A DNA stretch of 39,906 bases from a virus, in IMG/VR virus record IMGVR_UViG_3300037341_000136, positions 1 through 39,906 of that record; one strand, written 5' to 3'. Of the stretch, positions 8,689 through 17,200 are shown piece after piece. Below the pieces are notes generated by a model. The model did not search any database, was not told where the DNA came from, and was given only the letters and a program-made list of their open reading frames with translations. The translations under genes and the position numbers were made by a program. Position 1 is the first letter of the stretch. Each line of letters opens with the position of its first letter.

Positions 8689-9831
8689 CTAGGTCAACAC
8701 CGGCTCGGTTGTCGGAATAGTATCAGTGAACGATCCCACGGTCAGGCAGGCCGACGCCGCCTTGCGATGCAAGCGCGGAAAGCCGCGCGCCACACCCCAG
8801 TAGGTCACGTTCGGCGGGTTCAGGTCCGGACTGGCCGTCGTGTAGGCAATCGGGCCACGCTGCCGCCCTCCAAGATCGCCCGCTGCGGTCTGTGCCAGGC
8901 TTGCGACGACACTTTCTGTCACGATGCCGTTGGCAAAGTCGGCTACCGCTGGATCGTCATCATCGTTCGTGCTACTCAAGATGACGTTCGTAATCGGCAA
9001 AAACGGAGCATTTGCCACCGCCCCGGCGGGGGTTTGATACCAGTAGCGTGCGTCGTACAACTCGATTTCCATTGCGAGTAGGCGCGAGGCGAGATCCTGC
9101 ATCTGGCCCAGCGCGGCGGTGCTTAAATTGGTGAAGCTCAGTCCGGCGGTCAGCAATGCCGTGGCCTTGTCCTGGAACTCGGTTGTGGCGATCATATAGC
9201 GGAATGCCTGTGTGCTCATCGTGACGCGGTTGTAGACCACGCCGTAGCGCACCCGGCCAATCAGCACCGCATTGAGGATGTCAGCCACTGGCGTGGCAGT
9301 GGCTGCCGTGTCCCAGGCGACATTGGTCGTAATCGTCAGGTCGGACGGCCTGCCCCACGAAACGTTCGTCAGCGTGATGCCTAATCGGTCATAGCTCAGA
9401 CTGCCGACGTGCATGGCGATAATCAGCGCCTCCATACGCTGCCGCAGGCCCAGCAGCACAGCATCCAGCGTGCGGGTTTCCCAGTCCAGGAACATCGCCC
9501 GGTCGTCAGTCATCGCCATACTCATCGTCAGAGCCAGTAGCTGGTTCAGCATGTCCTGGTTCATCGCTACGCCGATTTTCAGGTTCGGAACCGCCGTACT
9601 CTCCAGGGCGAACCTCCCGGCGTTGTACGTTACCGCCTGGGCATCGTCGGCAATCAAGTCGGCGATGTAGGCGTAGCCGGTGTACGATGCCATAATCTCA
9701 TTGTCCATCGCCGGAACCACCGGCGTGCGGTTGAGGAACAGCAGATCATCCGGCAGCAGGCGCACATCCTGGAGTTGCTGCATGATTGCATTGACACGCG
9801 CGGCGCGCAGCATCTGAAGTGATGGTGTCAT
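8689..9831 (-). CDS. Major capsid protein (lambda gpE-like family)
   Basis: A 380-residue protein follows the decoration protein. It has no long N-terminal scaffold arm and shows the pattern of the phage major capsid E family: LPDDLLFLNRTPVVPAMDNEI near the start, a YNAGRFALESTAVPNLKIG block at about residues 69-87, and a C-terminal segment ending in a beta-rich strand. The preceding protease gene carries its own scaffold-like tail, as expected for this family. It assembles into the icosahedral shell. A start at ATG 9831 gives normal family length. Confidence 0.85.
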   Translation of the reverse strand: MTPSLQMLRAARVNAIMQQLQDVRLLPDDLLFLNRTPVVPAMDNEIMASYTGYAYIADLIADDAQAVTYNAGRFALESTAVPNLKIGVAMNQDMLNQLLALTMSMAMTDDRAMFLDWETRTLDAVLLGLRQRMEALIIAMHVGSLSYDRLGITLTNVSWGRPSDLTITTNVAWDTAATATPVADILNAVLIGRVRYGVVYNRVTMSTQAFRYMIATTEFQDKATALLTAGLSFTNLSTAALGQMQDLASRLLAMEIELYDARYWYQTPAGAVANAPFLPITNVILSSTNDDDDPAVADFANGIVTESVVASLAQTAAGDLGGRQRGPIAYTTASPDLNPPNVTYWGVARGFPRLHRKAASACLTVGSFTDTIPTTEPVLT

Positions 9832-9840
9832 GGTGGTCTC

Positions 9841-10626
9841 CTAGCCCGCGTAGCGGATGCGCGGGAATGCCGCTTCAAATGCCGTCCATGATGGCTCGGT
9901 ACCGGCCCCCAGTGGCACGATGTTATCGCCGCCGACCCGCAGTTGGTCCTTCCAGACGGTGCCGCCGTCAAACACGTCGGGATGTGCCGATGGCGCGGCA
10001 ATCAGACCGCCCCCCGGCGTTTCCAGCAGGCTTTCGTTCAGGATGTAGGCATACCCCCGGCGGAGGAATTGCCGACCGTCGGTAGCGGCGCTGTCATACG
10101 GTCCGTACCCACCGACAGCCGCACCTTCCGTGACCGTTGCAACGGCGGCGGTTCCGGCCCCGCCGGTCAGATTGGTTGCATCGGTCGTGACCGCAGCGAC
10201 ATTCCCTGCCCCCAGCGGGTAGGTCAGGGTGTAGACGCCGGTATCCTCCGTCACCGCCACCCCGGCGTACACTCCGCCCAGTCCGCGAATGGCCGCCTGT
10301 GCATCCGCCGCGCTAACGTTGTATGCCAGCGCCGCTGTTGTCGTGCCATTGGCGGTGACGGTGAATGTCCCGCCGGTCGCATCAATGGTGATTGTCTCGA
10401 CGTTTTGAATACCTTTGGCACACAGGACAGCACCAAAAGGGATGCCCTTCTTGCCGATTTCGATAACCGTGCCGTCGGCCAGGGTCAGATTGGCCCCGCT
10501 CACCGCGTTGACCGTGGTCCAGTCAATGGTTATCCCGCCCACGGCCCAGTCCACGCCCTGGTGGTGCGCCAGCACCTGGATCGGACGTCCCGTCTCCGCC
10601 AGTACCTGCCGTCCATAGGTTGCCAT
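9841..10626 (-). CDS. Head decoration-like protein with an inserted Ig-like domain
   Basis: The 261-residue product overlaps the protease stop by one base (TGATG). Its first 70 and last 80 residues form the core expected between protease and major capsid: short, beta-rich, with a late VFDGGTVWKDQLRVGG segment. Residues about 74-165 are a separate repeat-like domain (ATGGTFTVTANGTTTAALAY ... GVYTLTYPLGAG) of a kind common on phage surface proteins. Lambda gpD occupies the same position and stabilises the shell. Here the insertion would project from the capsid. The family is inferred from position; the insertion is seen directly. Confidence 0.7.
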   Translation of the reverse strand: MATYGRQVLAETGRPIQVLAHHQGVDWAVGGITIDWTTVNAVSGANLTLADGTVIEIGKKGIPFGAVLCAKGIQNVETITIDATGGTFTVTANGTTTAALAYNVSAADAQAAIRGLGGVYAGVAVTEDTGVYTLTYPLGAGNVAAVTTDATNLTGGAGTAAVATVTEGAAVGGYGPYDSAATDGRQFLRRGYAYILNESLLETPGGGLIAAPSAHPDVFDGGTVWKDQLRVGGDNIVPLGAGTEPSWTAFEAAFPRIRYAG

Positions 10627-11939
10627 CAGCGCACCTTCTTCCCGTTCTGGCGCTCGGCATAGCGCCGGGCGTGGTCGGCAGCCTCGTTAACATCGGCGTT
10701 TGCATCCGCCGGGGCGGGGGTCTGTACCGGATTGGTCTGCACCGTAAGCGTGCCGGTGCCGGTGCCCTCGACAGGGACACGCTCCTGGGTCAGCGCATGA
10801 CCGGGGCGGGCGTGGACCGCCGCACGCAGCAACTCGACGCGGCTTTGCCCATCGCGCGGATGATCCGCATCGTCTCCGGCACAAACCCGATACAGCGCGA
10901 TCAGGCTATCCCGTTCGCCGGGGAATGCCTTGTTCCCGTGTATCGCCTGCTCCACAAACGCAACGGCCTCGCTGTCGATGCGCTGTCGGCGCTCGGTTGC
11001 CAGTTGTTGGCGGAGTGCCACCAGCTCTGCCTCGGCCTGCGCCTGCTGTTCTGCGGCAGTGGCGTTCTGCGCCGCCGCAATAGGTTCTGTTCCCATCGGA
11101 ACCTCCTGGATAAAAAAGTACGGGCGCGGCGTCAGCGCTGCCAGTACCCCCTCATAACTACCAATCGCGTCGGCCATGCCCGCATCGACCGCGTGCCGTC
11201 CGACCAATACGCCCCCCTGCCCGAACCGCCCCATGACCGTCTCAACGTCCACGCCCCGGTTACGGGCAACGCGGTCGATGAACACATCGGCCAGCGCGTC
11301 TAAGCGCGTCTGAATTTCGTCTCGCCCCTCATCGCTGCCAGGGTCCACATGTTTTCGTGGCGACTGGCTGCTCCTGAATACAATGTCGCGACTACCGGTC
11401 CTGGCCGGGTCTCGCACGGCCATGAGCACGCCGATACTTCCCAGCATCGCCGTGTCGTCAACGACCACCCGCTCCGCCGCCGCCGCCAGCCAGTAGGCAG
11501 CACTGGCCCCCAGGTGGCCGACATAGGCCGTTATCGGTTTGCGACTGCGCGCGGCGTAGATCATCTCTGCCGTTTCGTTAATGCCGTTGATCTCGCCGCC
11601 GGGACTGTCGATATCCAGGACAATGCCGGATATGGCCGGGTCGGTCAGGGCCGCATCAATATCCCGTGCCAGGACATCTATCGTTGCACCACCAGAGTAG
11701 CGCGTAAAAATGTTCGCATAGCGGAAAATCGGCCCCTGGATCGGAATGGTTGCGACGCCGTCGCGCACGGTGACGGCCCGACTGTTCTCCAGGCGCGTGC
11801 CCAGGCGACGCTCTACCGCCTCCAGTGGGTCGTTCTCACGCAGGGCAATAGCGCAGAACAAATCAAGGTAGTCCGGGGTCATCGCCCAATCGAGCGACGT
11901 AATCAGGTTGAACGTCCGTTCGGCGGGCCGGTCACTCAT
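10626..11939 (-). CDS. Prohead protease of the S49 (SppA/ClpP-fold) type with C-terminal scaffold
   Basis: A 437-residue protein overlaps the portal stop by four bases. Residues 104-115 (GIVLDIDSPGGE) and 143-172 (LGASAAYW, then LGSIGVLM) are the hallmark of S49 peptidases. Ser146 is the expected nucleophile and Lys196 in SPRKHVDP the probable base. After about residue 285 the sequence becomes Ala/Gln/Glu-rich and helical, then a low-complexity Pro/Thr/Ala tail, as in protease-scaffold fusions such as lambda gpC/Nu3. It would direct capsid assembly and then cleave the scaffold. All key residues are present. Confidence 0.88.
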   Translation of the reverse strand: MSDRPAERTFNLITSLDWAMTPDYLDLFCAIALRENDPLEAVERRLGTRLENSRAVTVRDGVATIPIQGPIFRYANIFTRYSGGATIDVLARDIDAALTDPAISGIVLDIDSPGGEINGINETAEMIYAARSRKPITAYVGHLGASAAYWLAAAAERVVVDDTAMLGSIGVLMAVRDPARTGSRDIVFRSSQSPRKHVDPGSDEGRDEIQTRLDALADVFIDRVARNRGVDVETVMGRFGQGGVLVGRHAVDAGMADAIGSYEGVLAALTPRPYFFIQEVPMGTEPIAAAQNATAAEQQAQAEAELVALRQQLATERRQRIDSEAVAFVEQAIHGNKAFPGERDSLIALYRVCAGDDADHPRDGQSRVELLRAAVHARPGHALTQERVPVEGTGTGTLTVQTNPVQTPAPADANADVNEAADHARRYAERQNGKKVR

Positions 11940-13312
11940 TGTGCATCCTCGTCTTCGTCGGGTACATCCTCCACCGGCACGGGCTGTACCTCCGCGTCCG
12001 TGGCCATGCGTGGCGGTAAATTGAGTAACTCATCAATCGCCGGGAATTGCGACGGGTCGAGATAGTCCGTGCGGGCCAGCGCCGCCAGCGCTGTCCACAT
12101 CCCGGTGACATCCTGGGTTTCGGCATTGGCAAGCGTTGCATACGGGGTCAGTTGCCGCATCCCGTCGCCACGATTGGCAATGACTATCTGCTGTAAGACA
12201 TCACGGCGAAACATGCGGGCAATGCCGCGCTTCGTCTGTCGAACGAGCGTCGCCAGGATCGACGCATGCACATCGCCCTGGGCCCGCGTGCCGTAGGTCG
12301 CCTCCTCCGTCGCCAGCGTCTGGTAGAGGATAGCCTTCGTGATCTGCTTGTCGAACAACTCGAATGCATGCAGAAACGGCGTGCCGTCGCCACTGCTCCC
12401 AAGGCTATCCAGCGTTGCCCCAGAGGGCAGCGCCAGTGCGGTCCCGTTGCGGAATTGGAGCAGGCGGGTCAACAGCGCCTCTTCCGGCGTCTGATATTCG
12501 CCGGTCGGATTACCGGCGGTATCGTAGACCGGCTCATCTGCTGCGTTCGGCGCGGTTGTGCCGACCAGCGATGGCGATGCGAATTGCGACAAATATTTCA
12601 GGTATTCTGGCCATGCCTGCATCTTCAGCCACCAGGCGTTATACGCCGGGCGCAGCAGCGATGTCCCGCGTGGGTCATTATTTGTTGGGCGAACGCTAAG
12701 GATAGCGAACTTGCTGCGCGGGATAATATGCGCCCGCTGTTCGTCATTCAGGAGCTGCCCACGCAGGAGCTGCTGCCCCGGTTCATTTCCGATAAGGCCA
12801 ACGACATTGCCGAAGGTATCCGTGACAAATGCAATGTTCGCGCGCGGCTTGACATTCAGCCGCCGCAGCACCAGTTCCGTGCGGCCCGTGTATGAGGTAT
12901 CGTAGGCGTAGACCTCTTCCGCCACTCGATTGCCCAATGCCAGTGCGGAAAGCATATCCCAGAGCACATCGTCAAGCGGGGTCTCCAGGTCGTCGAGCTG
13001 CTGCTCGACCAGGCCGAGCAGCTCAATCGCCTGGTCGTAGCCGTCGGCGTCGGCGCTATCAACCGCTGGCCGGATACTCAGGCCGTCCTCCAGGATGCCC
13101 GTACGCAACACATCAATACATGCCCCAGCCTGAGGATCGCGCAACATGCGTTCATAGATGTCGTCGCCCAGTTCCGCCGTCAAATCGTCTATCGGGAGCG
13201 GCAGCGCGGTCAGGCGCTCGCGATAGGACGCATACCAGGAGACCACCCCGCCTGCCACATACTCGCGGGTGGGATCAACGGCGCGCATCGGTTGTGGGGC
13301 GGCAGTAGTCAT
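11936..13312 (-). CDS. Portal protein (DUF935 / Mu gp29-like)
   Basis: Starting at the ATG at 13312 the protein has 458 residues. A TTG at 13339 would extend the frame but lies in the loop of a terminator hairpin, so it is not favoured. The stretch PRSKFAILSVRPTNNDPRGTS followed by LLRPAYNAWWLKMQAWPEY is typical of DUF935 portals. The C-terminus is acidic (DVPDEDEDA). Twelve copies form the ring through which DNA enters the head. No clear ribosome site precedes the ATG, which falls three bases after the terminator T-run. This implies tight control, or translation of read-through RNA only. Confidence 0.85.
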   Translation of the reverse strand: MTTAAPQPMRAVDPTREYVAGGVVSWYASYRERLTALPLPIDDLTAELGDDIYERMLRDPQAGACIDVLRTGILEDGLSIRPAVDSADADGYDQAIELLGLVEQQLDDLETPLDDVLWDMLSALALGNRVAEEVYAYDTSYTGRTELVLRRLNVKPRANIAFVTDTFGNVVGLIGNEPGQQLLRGQLLNDEQRAHIIPRSKFAILSVRPTNNDPRGTSLLRPAYNAWWLKMQAWPEYLKYLSQFASPSLVGTTAPNAADEPVYDTAGNPTGEYQTPEEALLTRLLQFRNGTALALPSGATLDSLGSSGDGTPFLHAFELFDKQITKAILYQTLATEEATYGTRAQGDVHASILATLVRQTKRGIARMFRRDVLQQIVIANRGDGMRQLTPYATLANAETQDVTGMWTALAALARTDYLDPSQFPAIDELLNLPPRMATDAEVQPVPVEDVPDEDEDAQ

Positions 13313-13315
13313 GGC

Positions 13316-13352
13316 AATAAAAAACGGCACAGACCTCAATGGGTCTGTGCCG
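13316..13352 (-). terminator. Intrinsic terminator directly before the portal gene
   Basis: On the minus strand an 11-bp perfect stem (CGGCACAGACC, pairing 13352-13342 with 13335-13325; 6-base loop) is followed at once by TTTTTT. It has no T-run on the plus strand, so it stops leftward transcription. It lies between a promoter at 13388-13417 and the portal ATG at 13312. Confidence 0.85.
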
Positions 13353-13385
13353 GTGGCTCAATAAAGCGGTGGGCAGTTTATGTCG

Positions 13386-13550
13386 TTATTGTACGCTGTT
13401 CGGCGCTGCTTTGTCAACGGACTTCGTCGGGTGCGTCGTTTCAAGGGCAACAAGGGCACTCTTACAGCGCCGATGCACCTCCGAGCCACGCGGTGCGTCG
13501 TTGACAATGTCGCGCAATGCCTGGATTGCAACCGCCTTCGTGTTGGTCAT
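13386..13550 (-). CDS. Small protein between terminase and portal (54 aa)
   Basis: A 54-residue protein begins at ATG 13550, eight bases after the large terminase stop. The sequence is helical and basic (MTNTKAVAIQALRDIV ... VHRRCKSALVALETT). It lacks any motif I recognise. Tiny genes in this position occur in many phages, some with a role in packaging. The last third of the gene contains the promoter for the downstream leader, so its DNA has a double use. Confidence 0.6.
   Translation of the reverse strand: MTNTKAVAIQALRDIVNDAPRGSEVHRRCKSALVALETTHPTKSVDKAAPNSVQ
13388..13417 (-). promoter_or_regulatory. Strong sigma70-type promoter before the portal leader
   Basis: On the minus strand TTGACA (13417-13412) and TACAAT (13393-13388) are separated by 18 bases. 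Transcription would start near 13381 and reach the terminator at 13352-13316 after about 30 bases, giving a leader of roughly 65 nt unless the polymerase reads through into the portal gene. Confidence 0.75.
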
Positions 13551-13557
13551 GTTGGGA

Positions 13558-15300
13558 TTATCTGACACGGTAGCCCTCCACCTGGGGACGCTGCCCCCCG
13601 GCCACTGCACGGGCAGGGCGAACAAACAGATAGTCCGGCGCACAGGCCAGCGCACAGCCGTCGCCGTCGTCGGGACTATGCCCCTTGTGTCGTTTGCGGA
13701 ATACGTCTTTGGGTTCCAACCGTTTGACATCGCGCCCGCCGACCTTGACCCACTCGTAGGTGCGCTCGCACAGATCGATCTCCAGCCCATCGGGCGGACG
13801 ATCCAGGCGGAGCACCTTGAGCGCCTCGGCGGTATGCCAGTAGCATTCGGTGCCCAGGTCGGCAAAGGTTTTCGGGTCATGCGGCACGCTATTGTTGTTT
13901 ATCTCCAGCACCTGGAAATCGGCAAAGGCCTGGCGCAGCTCCAGATCCCGCCGCAGCTGGTCGACGACCCCGCCGCCAAATCCGCCGCCGCCGTCGATAC
14001 GGATATGCAGCGAGGTCACCCCCTGCGCGGCCAGCGGCAACGCCGCCTGCACGATGGTGCGTGCGTAGATCGTCGTGTCCTGCTGGCTGAACCGCGCTGC
14101 GCGCCAGACCCGGCTGGCGTGCCGGATATAGAGTGTGCCGCTATCGCCACCCCAGCGCGCCACGTCGACGCCCATCCGCGCCTGCTGTGGCTGCTCGCCG
14201 GAGGGAACGCGATGCCGGGCCGCCTCGTAGCGACCAGGTGGGCAAAACACGTTGTCGGCGAAGGTCGCTGGCGCAATGCCCAGCACACGGAAGAGAAACT
14301 CGGCATCGGGCGCATAGATCACGCCCGGCCGCCAGGGCAGTTCAAAGGTATAGGCGTCGGGATCGTGGGCGGCGACGACCTCGCAATGCCGGGTGTCGCC
14401 GTCGTCAATCATCGTTTCAACATAGGCCCGCTCCACCGCGCCGGGAATCAGCACCGTGCCCGAGCGCACATTCGGGTGATGCACACAGGAAAGGCGGAAG
14501 TTCGCAACGTTCGTACCGCTGGCGAGTTTGTGAAAGCGTGAGGTACGGGTGCGCGGGTTGGCCAGCATCACCACAATAGCAATCCCGCCCGAGGCCATGC
14601 TTTTGATGGCCTGAAAGACAAACTCGGCCACGCCTTCGGCCTCGTCGATGACAAACAGCAAGTAGGCTTCGTGCTGGCCCTGCACCCGCTCCGAGCCCTG
14701 GCCGTGGGCGTTGTTCGTGGCCCGACCTTTCACAAAATGATTGCCGCGGCCGGGGTCTTTGATCTCGGGCGTATCGAGCACGCGCCCGGGCAGGCCGCGC
14801 CCGCGCCGCTGGCTGCGGATCTCCTTGAAGAGCAAATCGTTGATCTGCTCGTGACTGGGCGCGAAGGCGTAGGTGACACTCGGCGCAAAGCAGTCGAAGA
14901 AGTGCGAGACGATGCCGGCAGCCAGGCATGTTTTGCCGACGCCATGGCCAGCTTCGACCCGGATCATATGCTTGATGGGCTCGCCCGGCTGCCAGCAGGT
15001 CAGCGCATCCACGCTCAGTCGGCTGGCATCGAAATCCCGTCGCTCGTGCTGCTGGCGCAGTGCCAGTGCATAGGCGTCGAGGATCTCGGCCTGCCCCGGC
15101 GCATCGGGGCTGCCGCGCCAGGGCTCCCAGCCCAGCTTCTCACTGATATAGCGCTGCGGCGCAAAGGCATAGCGCGCAAACGGCGACTCGTCGGCAAGGC
15201 CGCGGCGGCGGCGTTCGCGTTCGGCGCGGGCGCGCAGTTGCAGCGCACTATGGGGCGAGCAGGACAGCAAGCGGGTCGTCTCCATTCGCGAGCCGGTCAA
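13558..15300 (-). CDS. Terminase large subunit
   Basis: This 580-residue packaging motor ATPase and nuclease overlaps the small subunit by 53 bases. Walker A is AGHGVGKT at residues 117-124 and Walker B LLFVIDE at 214-220. The C-terminal RNase H-type nuclease shows acidic residues in MGVDVARWGGDSG (Asp379), HIRIDGGG (Asp436) and HSPDDGDG (544-547). It cuts DNA and drives it into the prohead through the portal. Length and motif order are normal. Which packaging mode is used (cos or headful) cannot be read from this sequence. Confidence 0.95.
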   Translation of the reverse strand: MTGSRMETTRLLSCSPHSALQLRARAERERRRRGLADESPFARYAFAPQRYISEKLGWEPWRGSPDAPGQAEILDAYALALRQQHERRDFDASRLSVDALTCWQPGEPIKHMIRVEAGHGVGKTCLAAGIVSHFFDCFAPSVTYAFAPSHEQINDLLFKEIRSQRRGRGLPGRVLDTPEIKDPGRGNHFVKGRATNNAHGQGSERVQGQHEAYLLFVIDEAEGVAEFVFQAIKSMASGGIAIVVMLANPRTRTSRFHKLASGTNVANFRLSCVHHPNVRSGTVLIPGAVERAYVETMIDDGDTRHCEVVAAHDPDAYTFELPWRPGVIYAPDAEFLFRVLGIAPATFADNVFCPPGRYEAARHRVPSGEQPQQARMGVDVARWGGDSGTLYIRHASRVWRAARFSQQDTTIYARTIVQAALPLAAQGVTSLHIRIDGGGGFGGGVVDQLRRDLELRQAFADFQVLEINNNSVPHDPKTFADLGTECYWHTAEALKVLRLDRPPDGLEIDLCERTYEWVKVGGRDVKRLEPKDVFRKRHKGHSPDDGDGCALACAPDYLFVRPARAVAGGQRPQVEGYRVR

Positions 15301-15772
15301 GTTGCTCCGGACTCAGCGTCGATAGATCGAGATACTTCAACAAATCGGGAGTCTTGCCGAATAACTGGTAGTGTTCGCCAAGCTTGATGAGCGCGGCCTG
15401 CGCGTCATAGAGTTCCACCTCCGTGCCGTACTTGCCGGGCTTGAGCTTCTTGATAAGGTGGATCGCGCCGCTGCGCTGTGCTTTGGCCAGATCGAGATTC
15501 CAGGTGTCCGGGTGGTCGCTATCAATACTGATAAAATCGGCGAGAGAGCCGCGTGCCTGAGCAGTCAGCCGAAGCAACACCTCGCCCGCGCTCATCGCCA
15601 GTTCATCCAGGGCATCCTGGATCGCGCCCTGAATGTTCACATTTGTTAACAATCTACTCGCTTGCTGGCATGCGGTTTTATCGCTGTATCCGGCCCGCCG
15701 AGCTGCCTCGGTTCCATTCCAGCAAGCGAGGTAGTGATGAACGAACGCGCGCTGTTTTCCTGATAGGGACAT
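15248..15772 (-). CDS. Terminase small subunit
   Basis: A 174-residue protein of the Terminase_2 (XtmA-like) family. The N-terminus reads LSGKQRAFVHHYLACWNGTEAARRAGYS, the characteristic helix-turn-helix that recognises the packaging start. A middle segment (SDHPDTWNLDLAKAQ, then KKLKPGKYGTEVELYDAQAAL) is also typical of the family. It overlaps the large subunit gene, so the two are co-translated. It is the first gene of the morphogenesis block. Confidence 0.9.
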   Translation of the reverse strand: MSLSGKQRAFVHHYLACWNGTEAARRAGYSDKTACQQASRLLTNVNIQGAIQDALDELAMSAGEVLLRLTAQARGSLADFISIDSDHPDTWNLDLAKAQRSGAIHLIKKLKPGKYGTEVELYDAQAALIKLGEHYQLFGKTPDLLKYLDLSTLSPEQLDRLANGDDPLAVLLAP

Positions 15773-15826
15773 TGGTAACTCTCAGAGCAACGATCGGCGG
15801 ACAGGACCGGCAGGGTGCATGTGTTT

Positions 15827-15835
15827 ATTGTAACA
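15827..15835 (-). promoter_or_regulatory. Extended -10 promoter before terminase
   Basis: The minus strand reads TGTTACAAT, an extended -10 element (TG-n-TACAAT), about 55 bases before the terminase start. No matching -35 box is visible. It could start the morphogenesis transcript. Confidence 0.5.
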
Positions 15836-15883
15836 CAAAGGTTCGCAGTGCGACCGCAACGCAACCAGGGTAGCACATCAGTG

Positions 15884-15961
15884 TTACGGCAGTATTACTA
15901 TGATATTTGCCATTTCCTGGCGCTTTTGTTCTGTTCCCCGCGCCTGGGCGTCGGCTATCAT
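15884..15961 (-). pseudogene. Remnant of the coiled-coil gene (25 aa)
   Basis: The frame starts ATG at 15961, overlapping the TGA of the 27-aa frame before it, and ends at 15884. Its beginning (MIADAQARG) matches residues 7-15 (MIADAQARE) of the 140-aa coiled-coil protein at 16279-16701. The shared DNA, about 25 bases, is at 15937-15961 and 16658-16682. The rest (TEQKRQEMANIIVILP) is different. It looks like a leftover of a partial duplication and is probably not functional. Confidence 0.45.
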
Positions 15962-16041
15962 TTACCTACTCGCCTTTCCTGCCACGCCGCCATAATATTC
16001 CGCATCGACAGATCAAACGCCGTATATGGCGCATCGGGCAT
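15958..16041 (-). CDS. Possible 27-aa protein
   Basis: A short frame from ATG at 16041 encodes MPDAPYTAFDLSMRNIMAAW then QERRVGK. A GGTGAT sequence lies just upstream of the ATG and the stop overlaps the next ATG. The amino acid composition looks like a real helical peptide. I recognise no family. Without homologues it remains tentative. The rest of 15,773-16,228 outside these frames shows only the promoter and a hairpin. Confidence 0.4.
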   Translation of the reverse strand: MPDAPYTAFDLSMRNIMAAWQERRVGK

Positions 16042-16175
16042 ATCACCCGTGGCTGACCATCAGGGGGGGCCTGATGTGGTAATCCCCACATTACAAACCA
16101 GCGAAACGGTTTTGCATTCTGCATAGCTCTCTCCAAACCCGCTCTGCTCCCTCCGACTCCGGCGATCGGGGGAGT

Positions 16176-16210
16176 GCTATGGGCAGCTTCTATGACAAGC
16201 TGCCCATAGC
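16176..16210. terminator. Perfect hairpin without T-run
   Basis: GCTATGGGCAGCTT and its exact complement form a 14-bp stem with a 7-base loop, just past the end of the coiled-coil gene. No T-run follows on either strand. It may be a transcript-end or processing hairpin of the leftward unit. Confidence 0.5.
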
Positions 16211-16278
16211 AGAACCATGAGATGGTGGTTACGTTTTGGCTGTGGCATCCTGCTCCAGTGCCTTGCGTAGCTGCTCCT

Positions 16279-16701
16279 TCAGAACGATATTTCGCCTTTG
16301 TCTTCTTCAGGCACGCCTGACAGATCGCGGACAGCCAGAAGTATGAGGTCTTTCACTTGCTGGCTATCCGAGTAGTGATTTATCAACTTCTTGATGATGC
16401 GGTTATCCGGCATAAACCGCTTCAGTATCCACGTTGCTGTGTAGGCGCTATTGGAGAAGGAGAGCGCGTAGCTCCCGCCCTGGTGCGAGAAGAAGAGCGC
16501 TGGAGTGCCGTTGCGCAAGACGCGGATCTCTCCCAGATTCAGCCACTCGACGCCCAGTTGCGTTCCGATGCGCCGGGTTAACCATGTAATCTTCTCCTGC
16601 CGGCGCCACTCTTCTTCCCGCGCCTGGGCGTCTTCCCGCTGCCGCCGCCGCTCCGCTTCCCGCGCCTGGGCGTCGGCTATCATCTGGTCTATATCATGCA
16701 T
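16279..16701 (-). CDS. Coiled-coil accessory protein (140 aa), C-terminus possibly frameshifted
   Basis: Starting at ATG 16701 (overlapping the upstream gene by 8 bases), residues 8-40 are a charged helix with a repeat (DAQAREAERRRQRE, DAQAREEEWRRQEK). A globular part follows (LGVEWLNLGEIRVLRNGTPAL) and a helical end. The frame stops at 16279 after DKGEISF. If one A were added to the A-run at GAAATATC, it would continue as NIVLKEQLRKALEQDATAKT and stop at 16229, which reads more naturally. A lost base in a homopolymer, real or an error, is likely. The function is unknown; it belongs to the early left-hand cassette. Confidence 0.6.
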   Translation of the reverse strand: MHDIDQMIADAQAREAERRRQREDAQAREEEWRRQEKITWLTRRIGTQLGVEWLNLGEIRVLRNGTPALFFSHQGGSYALSFSNSAYTATWILKRFMPDNRIIKKLINHYSDSQQVKDLILLAVRDLSGVPEEDKGEISF

Positions 16702-17200
16702 GTTGCGCTCCTGGCTCCGGCTCCCACGACAGCTGCGGCAAACGGGAGAGGTTGCCATCGGAGCAGTCAATGACCTGTATATCACCATCACTATTGTGCG
16801 CCGCGACGGAACAGGCGTGTGCATAGCGCAGGTTCTGCGATGGTCCGGGAAACACCCCCGTCTGGTAGCCGTCCGGGATGTCGCGTACCGCTTGCGGCAG
16901 AATTGCCACCGCCTGCTGTGCAAAGCGCCGACCATCCGGCGAGACATAAGACCGGGTCTTGATAATCCGATAGCGCGGCTCCGCTGAGTACCGCGCGGCT
17001 TTCCCGGCAAACTCCAGCGCGGTATCGGCCTCCTCGTGACAGATGCGCTTGCATTGCTCCAGCAACTCGGCCTGCACCCGGTCAGGGCTTTCATCCGGCT
17101 CCAGGGTTGCCGTCAGTGTTACCGCCGGTTTGACATTGCTGTAGTCCGGCAAACTCTCGGTCATGCCGTACGATACGGTTATCTCGGTGATACGGGCCAT
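16694..17200 (-). CDS. Conserved phage-type hypothetical protein (168 aa)
   Basis: The ATG at 17200 has GAGGAG seven bases upstream. The protein begins MARITEITVSYGMTESLPDY, a pattern I recall from unannotated phage and plasmid proteins, and continues with TLTATLEPDESPDRVQAELL. It has no membrane segment or catalytic motif I can identify. It is transcribed with the small genes on either side. Beta strands in the first 50 residues and an amphipathic helix after them suggest a compact fold. Confidence 0.65.
   Translation of the reverse strand: MARITEITVSYGMTESLPDYSNVKPAVTLTATLEPDESPDRVQAELLEQCKRICHEEADTALEFAGKAARYSAEPRYRIIKTRSYVSPDGRRFAQQAVAILPQAVRDIPDGYQTGVFPGPSQNLRYAHACSVAAHNSDGDIQVIDCSDGNLSRLPQLSWEPEPGAQHA

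Noticed and set aside
13313-13339. Portal start at TTG 13339
   Set aside because: It lies in the terminator loop and would place the stem in coding sequence; the ATG at 13312 fits better.
13339-15387. Plus-strand frames of 238-400 codons over portal and terminase genes
   Set aside because: Opposite strand of the well-supported large terminase; composition is typical of shadow frames.
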